DNA of 64,000 nucleotides, taken from the NCBI GenBank assembly GCA_020073215.1, contig JAIQFO010000001.1, forward strand, positions 1 to 64,000, given 5' to 3'. The notes under the pieces are model-generated. The model worked only from the letters and a program-made list of their open reading frames with translations. It was not told the DNA's origin and ran no database searches. Made by a program: the position numbers and the translations under genes. This stretch comes from Terriglobia bacterium (GTDB lineage: Bacteria > Acidobacteriota > Terriglobia > Terriglobales > Acidobacteriaceae). Shown in pieces: positions 19,065-27,228 of this stretch (positions are counted from its first letter, which is position 1; each line of letters opens with the position of its first letter).

Positions 19065-19094
19065 CAGCAGACGCTCCCGAAGGAGCGTCTACTG
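19065..19094 (-). terminator. Strong hairpin downstream of the phosphodiesterase gene
   Basis: AGACGCTCC at 19069-19077 pairs perfectly with GGAGCGTCT at 19082-19090 around a CGAA tetraloop. The stem can extend by CAG/CTG after one mismatch. It lies 28 bases past the stop codon at 19122. Only a short, imperfect T-run follows on the minus strand, so termination is plausible but not certain. Confidence 0.55.
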
Positions 19095-19121
19095 TCGCGT
19101 GACTCGGATGTGGAGGACAGA

Positions 19122-20829
19122 TTACTTCAGTTGAACCGCCGGTAGGACGCCGGTTCCTTCAGCGCGAACGGCGTCAAGTTTCCGAGGGTCAAGACCCAGG
19201 GCTTCGAGAATGGTAGGCGCCACCTGCGCAGTGCCCACTGCGGCGCTTACCGTCTTGGCTTCAAAGTCCGGGTGGGAAAGGAGCAGTATGACATTCGTGT
19301 CGTCATGGGCGAATCCGCCGTGCTCGGCCAGTTTCTTGCTGCTGCCGGAGTAAGTCACACCGACGTTCGGAGTCACGATGATGTCGGGCGTGCGCGGGTC
19401 AACGGTTGGATCGTTGTAGTTAAGCGCAAGTGAAGGGGCCGTAGTAGATCTGCCCGAGTGCGATTCCGGAAGCGGAGGCATTGTCTTCGAGGATTTTGAC
19501 GCTGGCGTTGGTGTCGGAGGAACTCGTCAGCCAGAGCAGCGAGACATCATCTTCCGTCGACCCAATGCCGGTGGGGTTGTTGGTAGATTCCGAATATGGA
19601 ATGAACCCGGCGTTGGAGAGCAGGGTGGCGGGTGAAGTGCCATTGATGAGCTGAGCGACGTACCGGCTGGGATCGATGGGCGACTGGCCGTGCTTGGCAG
19701 TGATCACGATCAGGGTCGAATCATAGAGACCCTTGGCCTTCAGCTCGCTGACGAATGCCCCAATCGAGGCGTCGACGAACTTGAATTCGTCCAGCAGCGC
19801 CGCGCCGGGCGTGCCCGCGGCATCCAGATATCCGCCGCTCACTCCGTTGCTCTTCTCGATGAACTTCTGGCCCACGCTAACCGCCTGGAAGTTCATGCCG
19901 AAGATGGTCGGAACTTCGGTCTTCCTGGTCCCGAGGTGGTTCTTCCCATCGATCTCGTTGAGGATCGCGTCAACCTTCAAAGTGTCGTAGCACTGAATGT
20001 TCTGGAAGCTGTTAGTCCAGGCCGACAGGTCCGCGCCCGGATCGCGAACCGTGGCGCAGGATATGCCCGTGGGCGTTGTAACTCCGGGAAGGCCGATCAC
20101 GTTGGAGTTGATTTCAGGTGCGTAGAAGTCGTCAAGCGCAGCGGGTCCTATGCCGGAGGCGACCGAGGCGTACGCGGGGTGCTTGTCGGACCATGCCGCG
20201 TACCCGCCGGCCTGGTGAATCACGCTGAAGATACTATTGGCGCGGACGAATTCCCATGGGAAAACAGGATTGCAGCTTTTGCTTGGATCGCGGACCAGTC
20301 TCGTGGGATCGATGGAGGCTAGGCCGCCGTCGGTCAGGGCCGCGCCGGGGGCACCGCCGTTCACCTTGCTCTGGTCGATGTCGATGCCCTCTTCATACTC
20401 GGTTGTGGTACCGGTTGGCGTCGCTCCTGGGGTGCAGGGGCCGCCGGCAACGCCGTTGCCGGTGGGGTTCAGCGGGGCGTCGTAATTCCGCGAATAAGCG
20501 ACGTCGTAGTAGACACCAGTCAGGGCCGGGCTTCCGCCGGTGACGATCGCGGTCAGGCCAGGGAAGGAATCCGAGGGCTTCGAGGTACTGGCGGCGACGT
20601 AGTTGACGCCAGTCTTGCCGAGGGCGGCAATCGCTGGGCAAAAAGGTGCGCCATCGTTGGCAGTGCCGATTCCGTTGGCGCAGTTCAAGAAATCAACGGC
20701 GTGCATACCGTCGACGCTGATCAGCAGAACTCGCTTGATGTGGCCGTGGTGGCGGTGATTGCCCTGGGCGACTGCGGTACCCGCCCAACAGGCAGCTACG
20801 AGCGAAAGCAAAGCAAGAGTTTTTTTCAT
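19122..20829 (-). pseudogene. Secreted alkaline phosphatase superfamily protein, disrupted by a single-base frameshift
   Basis: A type I phosphodiesterase/nucleotide pyrophosphatase-like enzyme. A signal peptide (LALLSLVAACWAGTAVAQ) is followed by the metal/nucleophile region (VLLISVDGMHAVDF, STSKPSDSFPGL), VITAKHGQSP and, in the other frame, GGFAHDDTNVILL, the second metal-binding half. The first 469 codons (20829 to 19420) run into a stop just after IYYGPF. The remaining 100 or so residues continue in a shifted frame ending at 19122. The switch is at a GGGG run (plus strand 19435-19438): removing one G joins GPSLALNYND smoothly. It may be a real inactivating mutation or a sequencing error. 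Both halves are otherwise intact. Confidence 0.85.
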
Positions 20830-21209
20830 AGTGACCTCGGGCGGGGATACTATGGAAGGCGCTTGAACAGAATGTTACAGAGAGTTTAATAGTTAGTGAA
20901 AACGATGAGGTTAGGCGTGGCGATCGGAAGCAGGCTGTACGCCTCCCGGCAACCTGTAGAAGTACGTGACCAGATGCGAGGCGGCCGTTTTTCGGCGCGC
21001 CAGGAGAGGGTGGTGACAACGATGGGCCGCGCCCTGCAGCCCGTCTTTCCAATCTGCGGTCGGTTTCCGCCCCATGCTATAATCTCTATTCGCCTGAACG
21101 TGTTAACGTCGAGGCTGATCCTGTGATTTCCTCCGCGGGCGGATCCATAATTCCGAGAATCAGCGCCATCCAAGCTCCAGAGATAGTTCTTTAGATACGA
21201 GGTACCGTT
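20830..21209 (+). promoter_or_regulatory. Promoter region of yebC
   Basis: A 380-base gap without a credible gene. An extended -10 element TGCTATAAT lies at 21075-21083 (TATAAT at 21078-21083). The -35 region (about 21055-21060, TGCGGT) is weak, as expected when TGn is present. This predicts a leader of about 120 bases for yebC. Confidence 0.5.
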
Positions 21210-21956
21210 ATGTCCGGCCATTCGAAATGGGCAACCATCAAGCACAAAAAGGGCGCGCTTGACGCCAAGCGCGGCAAGATCTTCACCCGTCTCATCAAGG
21301 AAATCGCGATGGCGGCCAAGTCGGGCGGCGATCCTGACATGAACCCGCGGCTGCGGACAGCGATCCTGGCGGCGAAGTCCGAGAACATGCCTGCCGACAA
21401 CATCAAGCGCGCCATCCAGCGCGGCACCGGCGAACTGCCGGGCGCGAACTACGAAGAATTTATCCTTGAGGGTTATGGTCCGGGCGGCGTGGCTTTGCTG
21501 GCGGAAATCTCGACCGACAACCGCAATCGCACGGTAAGTGAAATCCGGCACGTATTCGGAAAGAACAACGGCAACATGGCGGCAGCGGGTGCCGTCGCGT
21601 ATATGTTTCACAAAAAGGGCGACATCATCGTCCCCAAGTCGGCAGCCAAGGAAGACGATCTGATGAATATCATCCTCGAAGCGGGTGGCGAAGATTTGAA
21701 AGACGATGGCGAGAACTGGGAAATCCTGACTGAGCCGCACGCCTACGAAGCCGTTTTGGAGGCGGTGAAGAAGGCTGGTATTACGCCTGTGTCATCGAGT
21801 GTGGCGATGGTTCCCGATACCTACATCAAGCTGGAAGGGCAGCAAGCGGCGCAGATGATCCGCCTGATGGAAGCGCTCGAAGATTGTGACGACGTGCAGA
21901 ACGTGCATGCCAACTTCGATATCGACCAGAAGCTTCTGGAAGAAGTTGCGGGCTGA
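21210..21956 (+). CDS. yebC: YebC/PmpR family protein
   Basis: A 248-residue cytoplasmic protein of the YebC/TACO1 family, with the invariant start SGHSKWATIKHKKGALDAKR, an RGTGE motif, and the block YEEFILEGYGPGGVALLAE. Length and motifs match the family exactly. Members have been described as DNA-binding transcription regulators and as translation factors that ease ribosome stalling at proline runs. GAGG lies eight bases before the ATG. It begins a housekeeping run with tlyA and nadK but is separated from tlyA by a 340-base gap filled partly by repeats, so it is probably its own transcript. Confidence 0.96.
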   Translation: MSGHSKWATIKHKKGALDAKRGKIFTRLIKEIAMAAKSGGDPDMNPRLRTAILAAKSENMPADNIKRAIQRGTGELPGANYEEFILEGYGPGGVALLAEISTDNRNRTVSEIRHVFGKNNGNMAAAGAVAYMFHKKGDIIVPKSAAKEDDLMNIILEAGGEDLKDDGENWEILTEPHAYEAVLEAVKKAGITPVSSSVAMVPDTYIKLEGQQAAQMIRLMEALEDCDDVQNVHANFDIDQKLLEEVAG

Positions 21957-21958
21957 CT

Positions 21959-22085
21959 TGATCGGGTCATCGGGTGATCGGCCATCGGGTCATCTGACAT
22001 CCCCAAACTGCCCGGTCTTTGATTTTCGATCTTGAATTCAGATCACCCGATCATCCGATGACCAGATGGCCCGATGACCCGATAA
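21959..22085. repeat. Inverted repeat built from ATCGGGTCATC units
   Basis: The left arm is made of repeated ATCGGGTCATCGGG and GATCGGCCATCGGGTC units. The right arm is made of the complementary GATCACCCGATC, CCGATGACC and GGCCCGATGACCCGAT. The two arms can form a long imperfect hairpin directly after yebC (stop at 21956). It may end the yebC transcript. It is a different family from the GAGACGCGG elements elsewhere in the window. Confidence 0.7.
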
Positions 22086-22299
22086 CTTTTCAACACCACT
22101 GAGGAAAAGTTTGTGGAAAAGCGGGACCTTACTCTTGTAACCTTCTGTTAACGAAACGGTTCAACATTCTGCACCGCATCGGGTGCTAGCCGCATCGTGC
22201 CATTGTGCGATTTCTAGTGGATCGACGTGCGTCTTGCGACCTGCCCAGAGCGAAGGCGAAGGGCCCAGCCGGGCCGATCGCCCGACTTTCCGTCGATTG

Positions 22300-23076
22300 A
22301 TGTCCGTGAAGACACGTCTCGACAAGTTGCTGGTAGCGCGAGGCCTCGCGCCGTCGCGCGAGCGCGCGCAGGCCCTCATCCTCGCCGGAAAAGTTCTCGT
22401 GAACGAACAGAAGGTCGAGAAGTCCGGCGCATCGATTGACTCGGGCTCGGCCTTGCGTTTGCTGGGCGAGGATCTCCGTTACGTCAGTCGTGGCGGGCTC
22501 AAGCTGGAGAAGGCGCTCGAACATTGGCGAATCGACCTTCAGGGTAAAGTCTGTCTCGACGTGGGCGCGTCCACGGGAGGCTTCAGTGATTGCATGTTGC
22601 AGCATGGCGCCGCCAAGGTGATTGCCGTGGATACCGGTTATGGTCAGATGGATTTCGGGTTGCGCAAGGATCCGCGCATTCGGCTTCTGGAGAGAACCAA
22701 TGCCCGCTATCTTGAACCCGCCGACGTTGGCGAGAATATTGACTTCATTGCCATGGATGTCTCGTTCATCTCCGCCACCCTGGTGCTGCCGGCGGTGATT
22801 CGCGCCGCCTTGTCTTACGCCAGCCTGACGCCCAATCTGCCTCGCCAAATAGTGGTGTTGGTGAAACCGCAGTTTGAAGCGGGCAGGGAACTAGTGGGTA
22901 AAGGCGGAATCGTACGCGACGAATCGGCACAGCGAGCGGCTGTAGCCAGGGTAAAGGCGGCGCTTACAGAACTTGGGTGCGCGCGCGCCGAATGGATCGA
23001 GTCTCCCATCCTCGGCGGCGAAGGCAATCGCGAATTCCTGCTGCACGCCGAGTTTTCGCCGCCCGCCGTCCAGTGA
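22300..23076 (+). CDS. tlyA: TlyA family rRNA 2'-O-methyltransferase / hemolysin-like protein
   Basis: A 258-residue protein with an N-terminal S4 RNA-binding domain (TRLDKLLVARGLAPSRERAQ, LAGKVLVNEQ) and a FtsJ-type methyltransferase domain with SAM motif CLDVGASTGGFSDC. An FIAMDVSFIS motif follows, then VKPQFEAGRE containing the catalytic Lys. TlyA methylates 16S and 23S rRNA at cytidine ribose. ATG 22300 is chosen because the protein then starts at the S4 domain as in homologues; the frame is open about 115 bases further upstream. nadK follows after 21 bases, a widespread gene pairing. Confidence 0.94.
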   Translation: MSVKTRLDKLLVARGLAPSRERAQALILAGKVLVNEQKVEKSGASIDSGSALRLLGEDLRYVSRGGLKLEKALEHWRIDLQGKVCLDVGASTGGFSDCMLQHGAAKVIAVDTGYGQMDFGLRKDPRIRLLERTNARYLEPADVGENIDFIAMDVSFISATLVLPAVIRAALSYASLTPNLPRQIVVLVKPQFEAGRELVGKGGIVRDESAQRAAVARVKAALTELGCARAEWIESPILGGEGNREFLLHAEFSPPAVQ

Positions 23077-23097
23077 TTCTGTACAATCGGAAGTCCG

Positions 23098-24042
23098 ATG
23101 TCCGAGCCGATGTACGAGCCGATGCCAGAAGCGATGGTAGAAGAGACGTCAGAAGACATGTCTGAGGCCGCCCAGAGTTCAACCCGCCAGAAGACCGTTG
23201 CTATCGTTTCGAAGCCGGACCGTCCCGAATTGTCCCAAGTACTGCCGGCGCTCGAAAAATGGCTCGAGGAGCGAAACTACGCGGTGGTGATGGACCGGGA
23301 AAGCGCAGCCTATTTCCCGGGGTCCACGGTGATGGCGCGCAGTGAGTTGGCCACGCGGTCGCCGTATCTGGCGCTGGTACTCGGGGGAGACGGTACCCTG
23401 CTTTCGGCGGCGCGCGCGGTGGCCAAAGCGGGAACGCTGATTCTCGGCGTGAACCTCGGCACGCTGGGATTCCTTACGGAAGTCTCCCTGGCCGATCTCT
23501 ACCCCGCGCTCGATGCGGTCGCCAAGGGCGAATACGTGGTGGAAAGCCGTTCCATGTTGATCTGCTCGCTGGTTCGGGGCGAAGAGGTGGTCGCAACTCA
23601 CCAGGCATTGAATGATGTTGTCGTGAGCAAGAGCGCCATTGCCCGGCTGAACTACTTTGAGCTTTTCGTGGATGCGGAGTTTGTTTCCAGCTACAAAGCC
23701 GACGGCCTGATCATCGCGACTCCGACCGGCTCTACCGCATATTCTCTCGGCGCGGGCGGGCCCATCCTCAAGCCGGATGTGGATGCCTTCGTCATTACGC
23801 CGGTTTCGCCCCACGGATTGACCCACCGTCCGGTAGTAGTGCGCGATACGGTCGAAATCGAAATCCGCGTCAAGACGGCGGAGGAAGAAGCCTACCTGAG
23901 TCTGGATGGACAGGTTGGCATGCCCGTGCGCGACGGTGATGTGGTGCGCTGCGTCAAGGCGGAACATGCGGCGAGGCTGCTGCGTTTTCACAAGACATTC
24001 TTTGAAGTGCTCGCCACCAAGCTCAAGTGGGGAGACCGCTAA
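23098..24042 (+). CDS. nadK: NAD kinase
   Basis: A 314-residue ATP-NAD kinase that makes NADP. It has LVLGGDGTLLSAAR (GGDGT, with the catalytic Asp), NLGTLGFLTE, LNDVVVSK (the NAD-ribose NE/ND motif) and ATPTGSTAYSLGAGGPI. The catalytic core starts near residue 32. The first 26 residues are a repetitive, Met/Glu/Pro-rich extension. It includes five in-frame ATGs (23098, 23110, 23122, 23134, 23158), so the true start is uncertain. A TACAAT hexamer lies ten bases before ATG 23098. It is adjacent to tlyA and probably co-expressed with it. Confidence 0.94.
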   Translation: MSEPMYEPMPEAMVEETSEDMSEAAQSSTRQKTVAIVSKPDRPELSQVLPALEKWLEERNYAVVMDRESAAYFPGSTVMARSELATRSPYLALVLGGDGTLLSAARAVAKAGTLILGVNLGTLGFLTEVSLADLYPALDAVAKGEYVVESRSMLICSLVRGEEVVATHQALNDVVVSKSAIARLNYFELFVDAEFVSSYKADGLIIATPTGSTAYSLGAGGPILKPDVDAFVITPVSPHGLTHRPVVVRDTVEIEIRVKTAEEEAYLSLDGQVGMPVRDGDVVRCVKAEHAARLLRFHKTFFEVLATKLKWGDR

Positions 24043-24049
24043 TTTCCCT

Positions 24050-24113
24050 GTAGAGACGCGGCTTGCCGCGTCTCCCGCCGCAGCGAAAGGAGACACGGCA
24101 GCCGCGTCTCTAC
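24050..24113. repeat. GAGACGCGG palindromic element, copy 1
   Basis: Perfect 12-base terminal inverted repeats (GTAGAGACGCGG and CCGCGTCTCTAC) enclose a nested hairpin GAGACGCGG-CTTG-CCGCGTCTC and a CCCGCCGC centre. Two further copies lie at 45270-45331 and 54328-54389. This one fills the nadK-amidohydrolase gap and ends just before the Shine-Dalgarno of the next gene. Confidence 0.85.
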
Positions 24114-24124
24114 TCGGAGGAATA

Positions 24125-25810
24125 ATGAAACGCCGTTTCGTGGAACTTATCGTTGTTCTCGCTTGCGCACTCTGCGTCCTCGCACAGACTAAACCGGCCG
24201 CGGACCTCATCATCCAAAATGCGCATATCTGGACGGTCGATCCGGCGCAGCCGGAGGCGGAGGCGGTTGCCGTTCTCGGCGATAGTATCGTTGCGGTTGG
24301 ATCAAGCCAGCAGGTCGAAGCTTGGCGCGGGCCACACACCCGCGTGGTCGATGCCGCCGGGAAGCGTCTGCTGCCAGGATTCAACGACGCTCACGTGCAC
24401 TTCATGGATGGTGGATCGCAGCTCGATAATGTCCACCTTAATGACGCCACCAGTCCCCAGGAATTTGCCCGCCGCATTCGGGAGCGGGCCGCGAAAACCG
24501 CCAAAGGCGAATGGCTGCTGGGCGGCGATTGGGACGAAACCAAGTGGAATCCGGCGGAAATGCCGACCAAGGAATTGATCGACTCGGCAACGCCCGAAAC
24601 GCCGGTCGCGGTGAATCGCTATGACGGCCACATGGTTTTGGCGAACTCCCTCGCCTTGAAGCTGGCGGGGATCACCGCGCAAACGCCCGATCCCGCGGGC
24701 GGAGTGATCGTCCGCGACCGGCAGGGGAATCCGACCGGCGCGCTGAAAGATGCGGCGCAGGATCTCTTATTCAAAACGGTTCCGCCACCCAGCCACGAGC
24801 AACGGCGACATGCGATTGAGCGCGCGCTCGTGCACGCCGCCTCGCTCGGCGTGACCAGCGTGCAGACCATGGGCCCTGATTATGCCGACATCGCCATCTA
24901 CTCGGAACTGCTCGAGGAAGGCAAGCTGACCACGCGCATCTACGCCGCGCCGCTGATCATGCAGGTGGATGACCAGCTGAAAATCGGCATCCGGCGGGCA
25001 TTTGGAGGACCGTATCTGCGCATTGGCGGGGTCAAGGCTTTCGCGGATGGCTCACTCGGCTCGGGAACCGCGTATTTCTTCGAACCGTTCTCGGATCAGC
25101 CCGGCAATCGCGGCCTGCTCTCGGACGAGATGCATCCCATCTCCCTGATGCGGGATCGCATGATGCGAGCCGATGCTGCTGGATTGCAACTCTGCACGCA
25201 CGCCATCGGAGACGCTGGAATTTCGGCCATCCTCGACATTTATGCCGAAATTGAAAAAGACCATGGCAGCCGCGATCGCCGTTGGCGCATCGAGCACGCG
25301 CAGCACATGGCGGCCAAAGATTTCGGCCGCTTCGCCGAACTGCACGTGATCGCGTCGGTACAGCCCTATCACGCCATCGATGACGGCCGCTGGGCGGAAA
25401 GCCGCATTGGACACGACCGCGCCAGCCGCACTTACGCCTTCCGCACTTTCCTTGACCACGGCGTACGCCTGGCTTTAGGCACGGATTGGGATGTTGCGCC
25501 GCTCGACCCTATGCTCACGCTGTACGCAGCGACCACGCGCGCGACGCTCGATGGCAAGAATCCGAAGGGATGGTTTCCCGAGCAGAAGTTGACTATCAAG
25601 GAAGCGATCGAGGCCTACACCACGGGTTCGGCCTACGCTGAATTCCAGGAAAACGAAAAAGGCTCGATCACGGCGGGGAAACTGGCCGACATGGTATTGC
25701 TCAGCGACGACGTGCTGAGTATCGATCCCGTCAAGATCCGCGAGGTCAAGGTGCTCAAAACCTGGGTTGGCGGCAAACTGACTTACGACGCCGACGGCTC
25801 CAGCCGGTGA
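24125..25810 (+). CDS. Exported amidohydrolase (YtcJ/amidohydrolase 3 family)
   Basis: A 561-residue metal-dependent amidohydrolase. It has a signal peptide (VELIVVLACALCVLAQ), the beta-sandwich start AADLIIQNAHIWTVDP and the metal motif NDAHVHF (H90, H92). GVKAFADGSLGSGTAYF, THAIGDAGI, RIEHAQHM and LGTDWDVAPLDPM supply further metal and catalytic ligands. GGAGG five bases before ATG 24125 fixes the start; longer in-frame extensions overlap nadK and are rejected. The exact substrate (amide, carbamate or cyclic imide) is not predictable. It is translationally coupled to the next hydrolase by a GTGA overlap. Confidence 0.9.
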   Translation: MKRRFVELIVVLACALCVLAQTKPAADLIIQNAHIWTVDPAQPEAEAVAVLGDSIVAVGSSQQVEAWRGPHTRVVDAAGKRLLPGFNDAHVHFMDGGSQLDNVHLNDATSPQEFARRIRERAAKTAKGEWLLGGDWDETKWNPAEMPTKELIDSATPETPVAVNRYDGHMVLANSLALKLAGITAQTPDPAGGVIVRDRQGNPTGALKDAAQDLLFKTVPPPSHEQRRHAIERALVHAASLGVTSVQTMGPDYADIAIYSELLEEGKLTTRIYAAPLIMQVDDQLKIGIRRAFGGPYLRIGGVKAFADGSLGSGTAYFFEPFSDQPGNRGLLSDEMHPISLMRDRMMRADAAGLQLCTHAIGDAGISAILDIYAEIEKDHGSRDRRWRIEHAQHMAAKDFGRFAELHVIASVQPYHAIDDGRWAESRIGHDRASRTYAFRTFLDHGVRLALGTDWDVAPLDPMLTLYAATTRATLDGKNPKGWFPEQKLTIKEAIEAYTTGSAYAEFQENEKGSITAGKLADMVLLSDDVLSIDPVKIREVKVLKTWVGGKLTYDADGSSR

Positions 25811-26700
25811 GTCTTGTGAGCGAAAACGTTATGAGCGAAAATCATCCAGGCCTGGTCGAGCACACTTTCGACAGCGGCGAAGTTCGATTGAACTATGCCG
25901 AAGGGCCTGCCCACGGGCCGCCGCTCGTGCTGCTGCATGGACTCGGGCGGCGCTGGCAAGTCTTTCTGCCGGTGATTCCCGCGCTGAGCCTGCGTTGGCA
26001 TATCTTCGCGCCTGACCTTCGCGGCCATGGCAAGTCTTCCCGCGTGGCCCGCGGATACCATGGCCCGCAGTATTCTGAAGACATCGCCCGCCTCCTGCGC
26101 GAGCGCGTCTCCGCTTCGGCTGTTCTCTTCGGACATTCGCTCGGCGCCATGTTGGGCATGTGGGTCGCTTCTCATCATCCGGAACTGGTACGGGCGCTGA
26201 TTCTTGGCGACAACATGATCGTCGCCCAGCGGCTTCGTAATCCGATGTACACCGCGCTGTTTTCAGGACTGCGCGATCTCGCGCGCAAAGGCGGCACAGT
26301 CGAGCAGATCGCGGACGGCATCGGCAAAATTGTCCTGCCGGTTCCAAGCGGCGGGTCGGGAACGATCCGCCAACTTCCCGGCAACGATGAGGCCTATCTG
26401 CTCTCCTGGGCGCGCTGCGTACAGCAGACCGACCCCGAGGCCTATGAGATGACTCTTGACGGCTCGTCGCTCGAAGGCTGGGACGCCGAGACCGTGTTGC
26501 GTGGAATCGCTTGTCCAACGCTGCTTTTGCAGGGCACCACGGAATTAGGCGGCCTGATGTCCGACGCCGATGTTGCGCTGGCCACGCGCGTGTTGCCTCA
26601 TCACGCGCATGTGAAGTTCCGCAACCTGGGGCACGCGCTGTTCATCCAGCAGCCGGAGCCCGTACTGCGGGCAGTGACCAATTTTTTGGAGTCGCTGTAA
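25807..26700 (+). CDS. Alpha/beta hydrolase
   Basis: A cytoplasmic alpha/beta-fold hydrolase of 297 residues. It has the oxyanion motif LLHGLGRRW, PDLRGHGKSS, nucleophile elbow GHSLGAM, and a C-terminal LGHALFIQQP with the catalytic His. Substrate unknown; esterase, lactonase or C-C hydrolase are all possible. GTG 25807 overlaps the upstream stop (GTGA). GTG 25816 and ATG 25831 are alternatives and would shorten it by up to eight residues. Confidence 0.88.
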   Translation: MSLVSENVMSENHPGLVEHTFDSGEVRLNYAEGPAHGPPLVLLHGLGRRWQVFLPVIPALSLRWHIFAPDLRGHGKSSRVARGYHGPQYSEDIARLLRERVSASAVLFGHSLGAMLGMWVASHHPELVRALILGDNMIVAQRLRNPMYTALFSGLRDLARKGGTVEQIADGIGKIVLPVPSGGSGTIRQLPGNDEAYLLSWARCVQQTDPEAYEMTLDGSSLEGWDAETVLRGIACPTLLLQGTTELGGLMSDADVALATRVLPHHAHVKFRNLGHALFIQQPEPVLRAVTNFLESL

Positions 26701-26722
26701 GCACGAGTCAGGTACCCAAGCC

Positions 26723-27199
26723 ATGAGTCGCCAAAAGACCTCGGCTGCACGGAAACTTGGTAATGCGGTTTTGGTTATCCTGATTCTTCCGATTGCCTTA
26801 CCCCTTGCGCTAGTCGCTTTTGCTCCTCATCTGCTGCTTCGGGCGGTTTTGTATTTGCTGGTTTGGTTGTTGTGGATTCCCAAAGGCAAGGATGTCCTGT
26901 TCGTTTACTCAGACAGCCCAATCTGGCGCGAATATATGATTTCTCACGTGTTGCCGCTAGTACACAAGCGCGCGGTTGTTTTGAATTGGTCAGAGCGCGC
27001 CAAGTGGTCACCATGGTCGCTGAAGGTCAGCGTATTCCGCGCTTTTGGCGGGAGACGGGAATTCAATCCTATGATCGTGAAGTTTCAACTTTTCCGAAAG
27101 GCAAAAATACTGCGCTATTGGTCAGCATTCCAGGATTGGAAGCGGGGTTATACCGAACCAGTAGAAAGCCTGAAGCGTCAACTCTCATCGATGCTTTGA
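26723..27199 (+). CDS. Membrane-anchored hypothetical protein
   Basis: A 158-residue protein of unknown function. Two or three hydrophobic segments fill residues 14-52 (VLVILILPIALPLALVAF, LLRAVLYLLVWLLW). A soluble basic and aromatic-rich tail follows (YSDSPIWREYM, VVLNWSERAKWS, FGGRREFNP, YWSAFQDWKRGY). Base composition is visibly more A/T-rich than its neighbours, which may mean a different history. It is 22 bases after the alpha/beta hydrolase and converges on lysA, whose stop is 30 bases away. Confidence 0.7.
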   Translation: MSRQKTSAARKLGNAVLVILILPIALPLALVAFAPHLLLRAVLYLLVWLLWIPKGKDVLFVYSDSPIWREYMISHVLPLVHKRAVVLNWSERAKWSPWSLKVSVFRAFGGRREFNPMIVKFQLFRKAKILRYWSAFQDWKRGYTEPVESLKRQLSSML

Positions 27200-27228
27200 T
27201 TCACGCCTGGCCTCAACTGTGTGTGGAG

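Noticed and set aside
20886..21740. Long minus-strand frame covering yebC
   Set aside because: It is antisense to the conserved yebC gene and has no recognisable domain; typical shadow in GC-rich DNA.
22110..22118. TGTGGAAAA, a one-mismatch DnaA box
   Set aside because: Only single isolated copies (here and near 62040), with no cluster, no AT-rich unwinding region and no dnaA/dnaN neighbour; not an origin.
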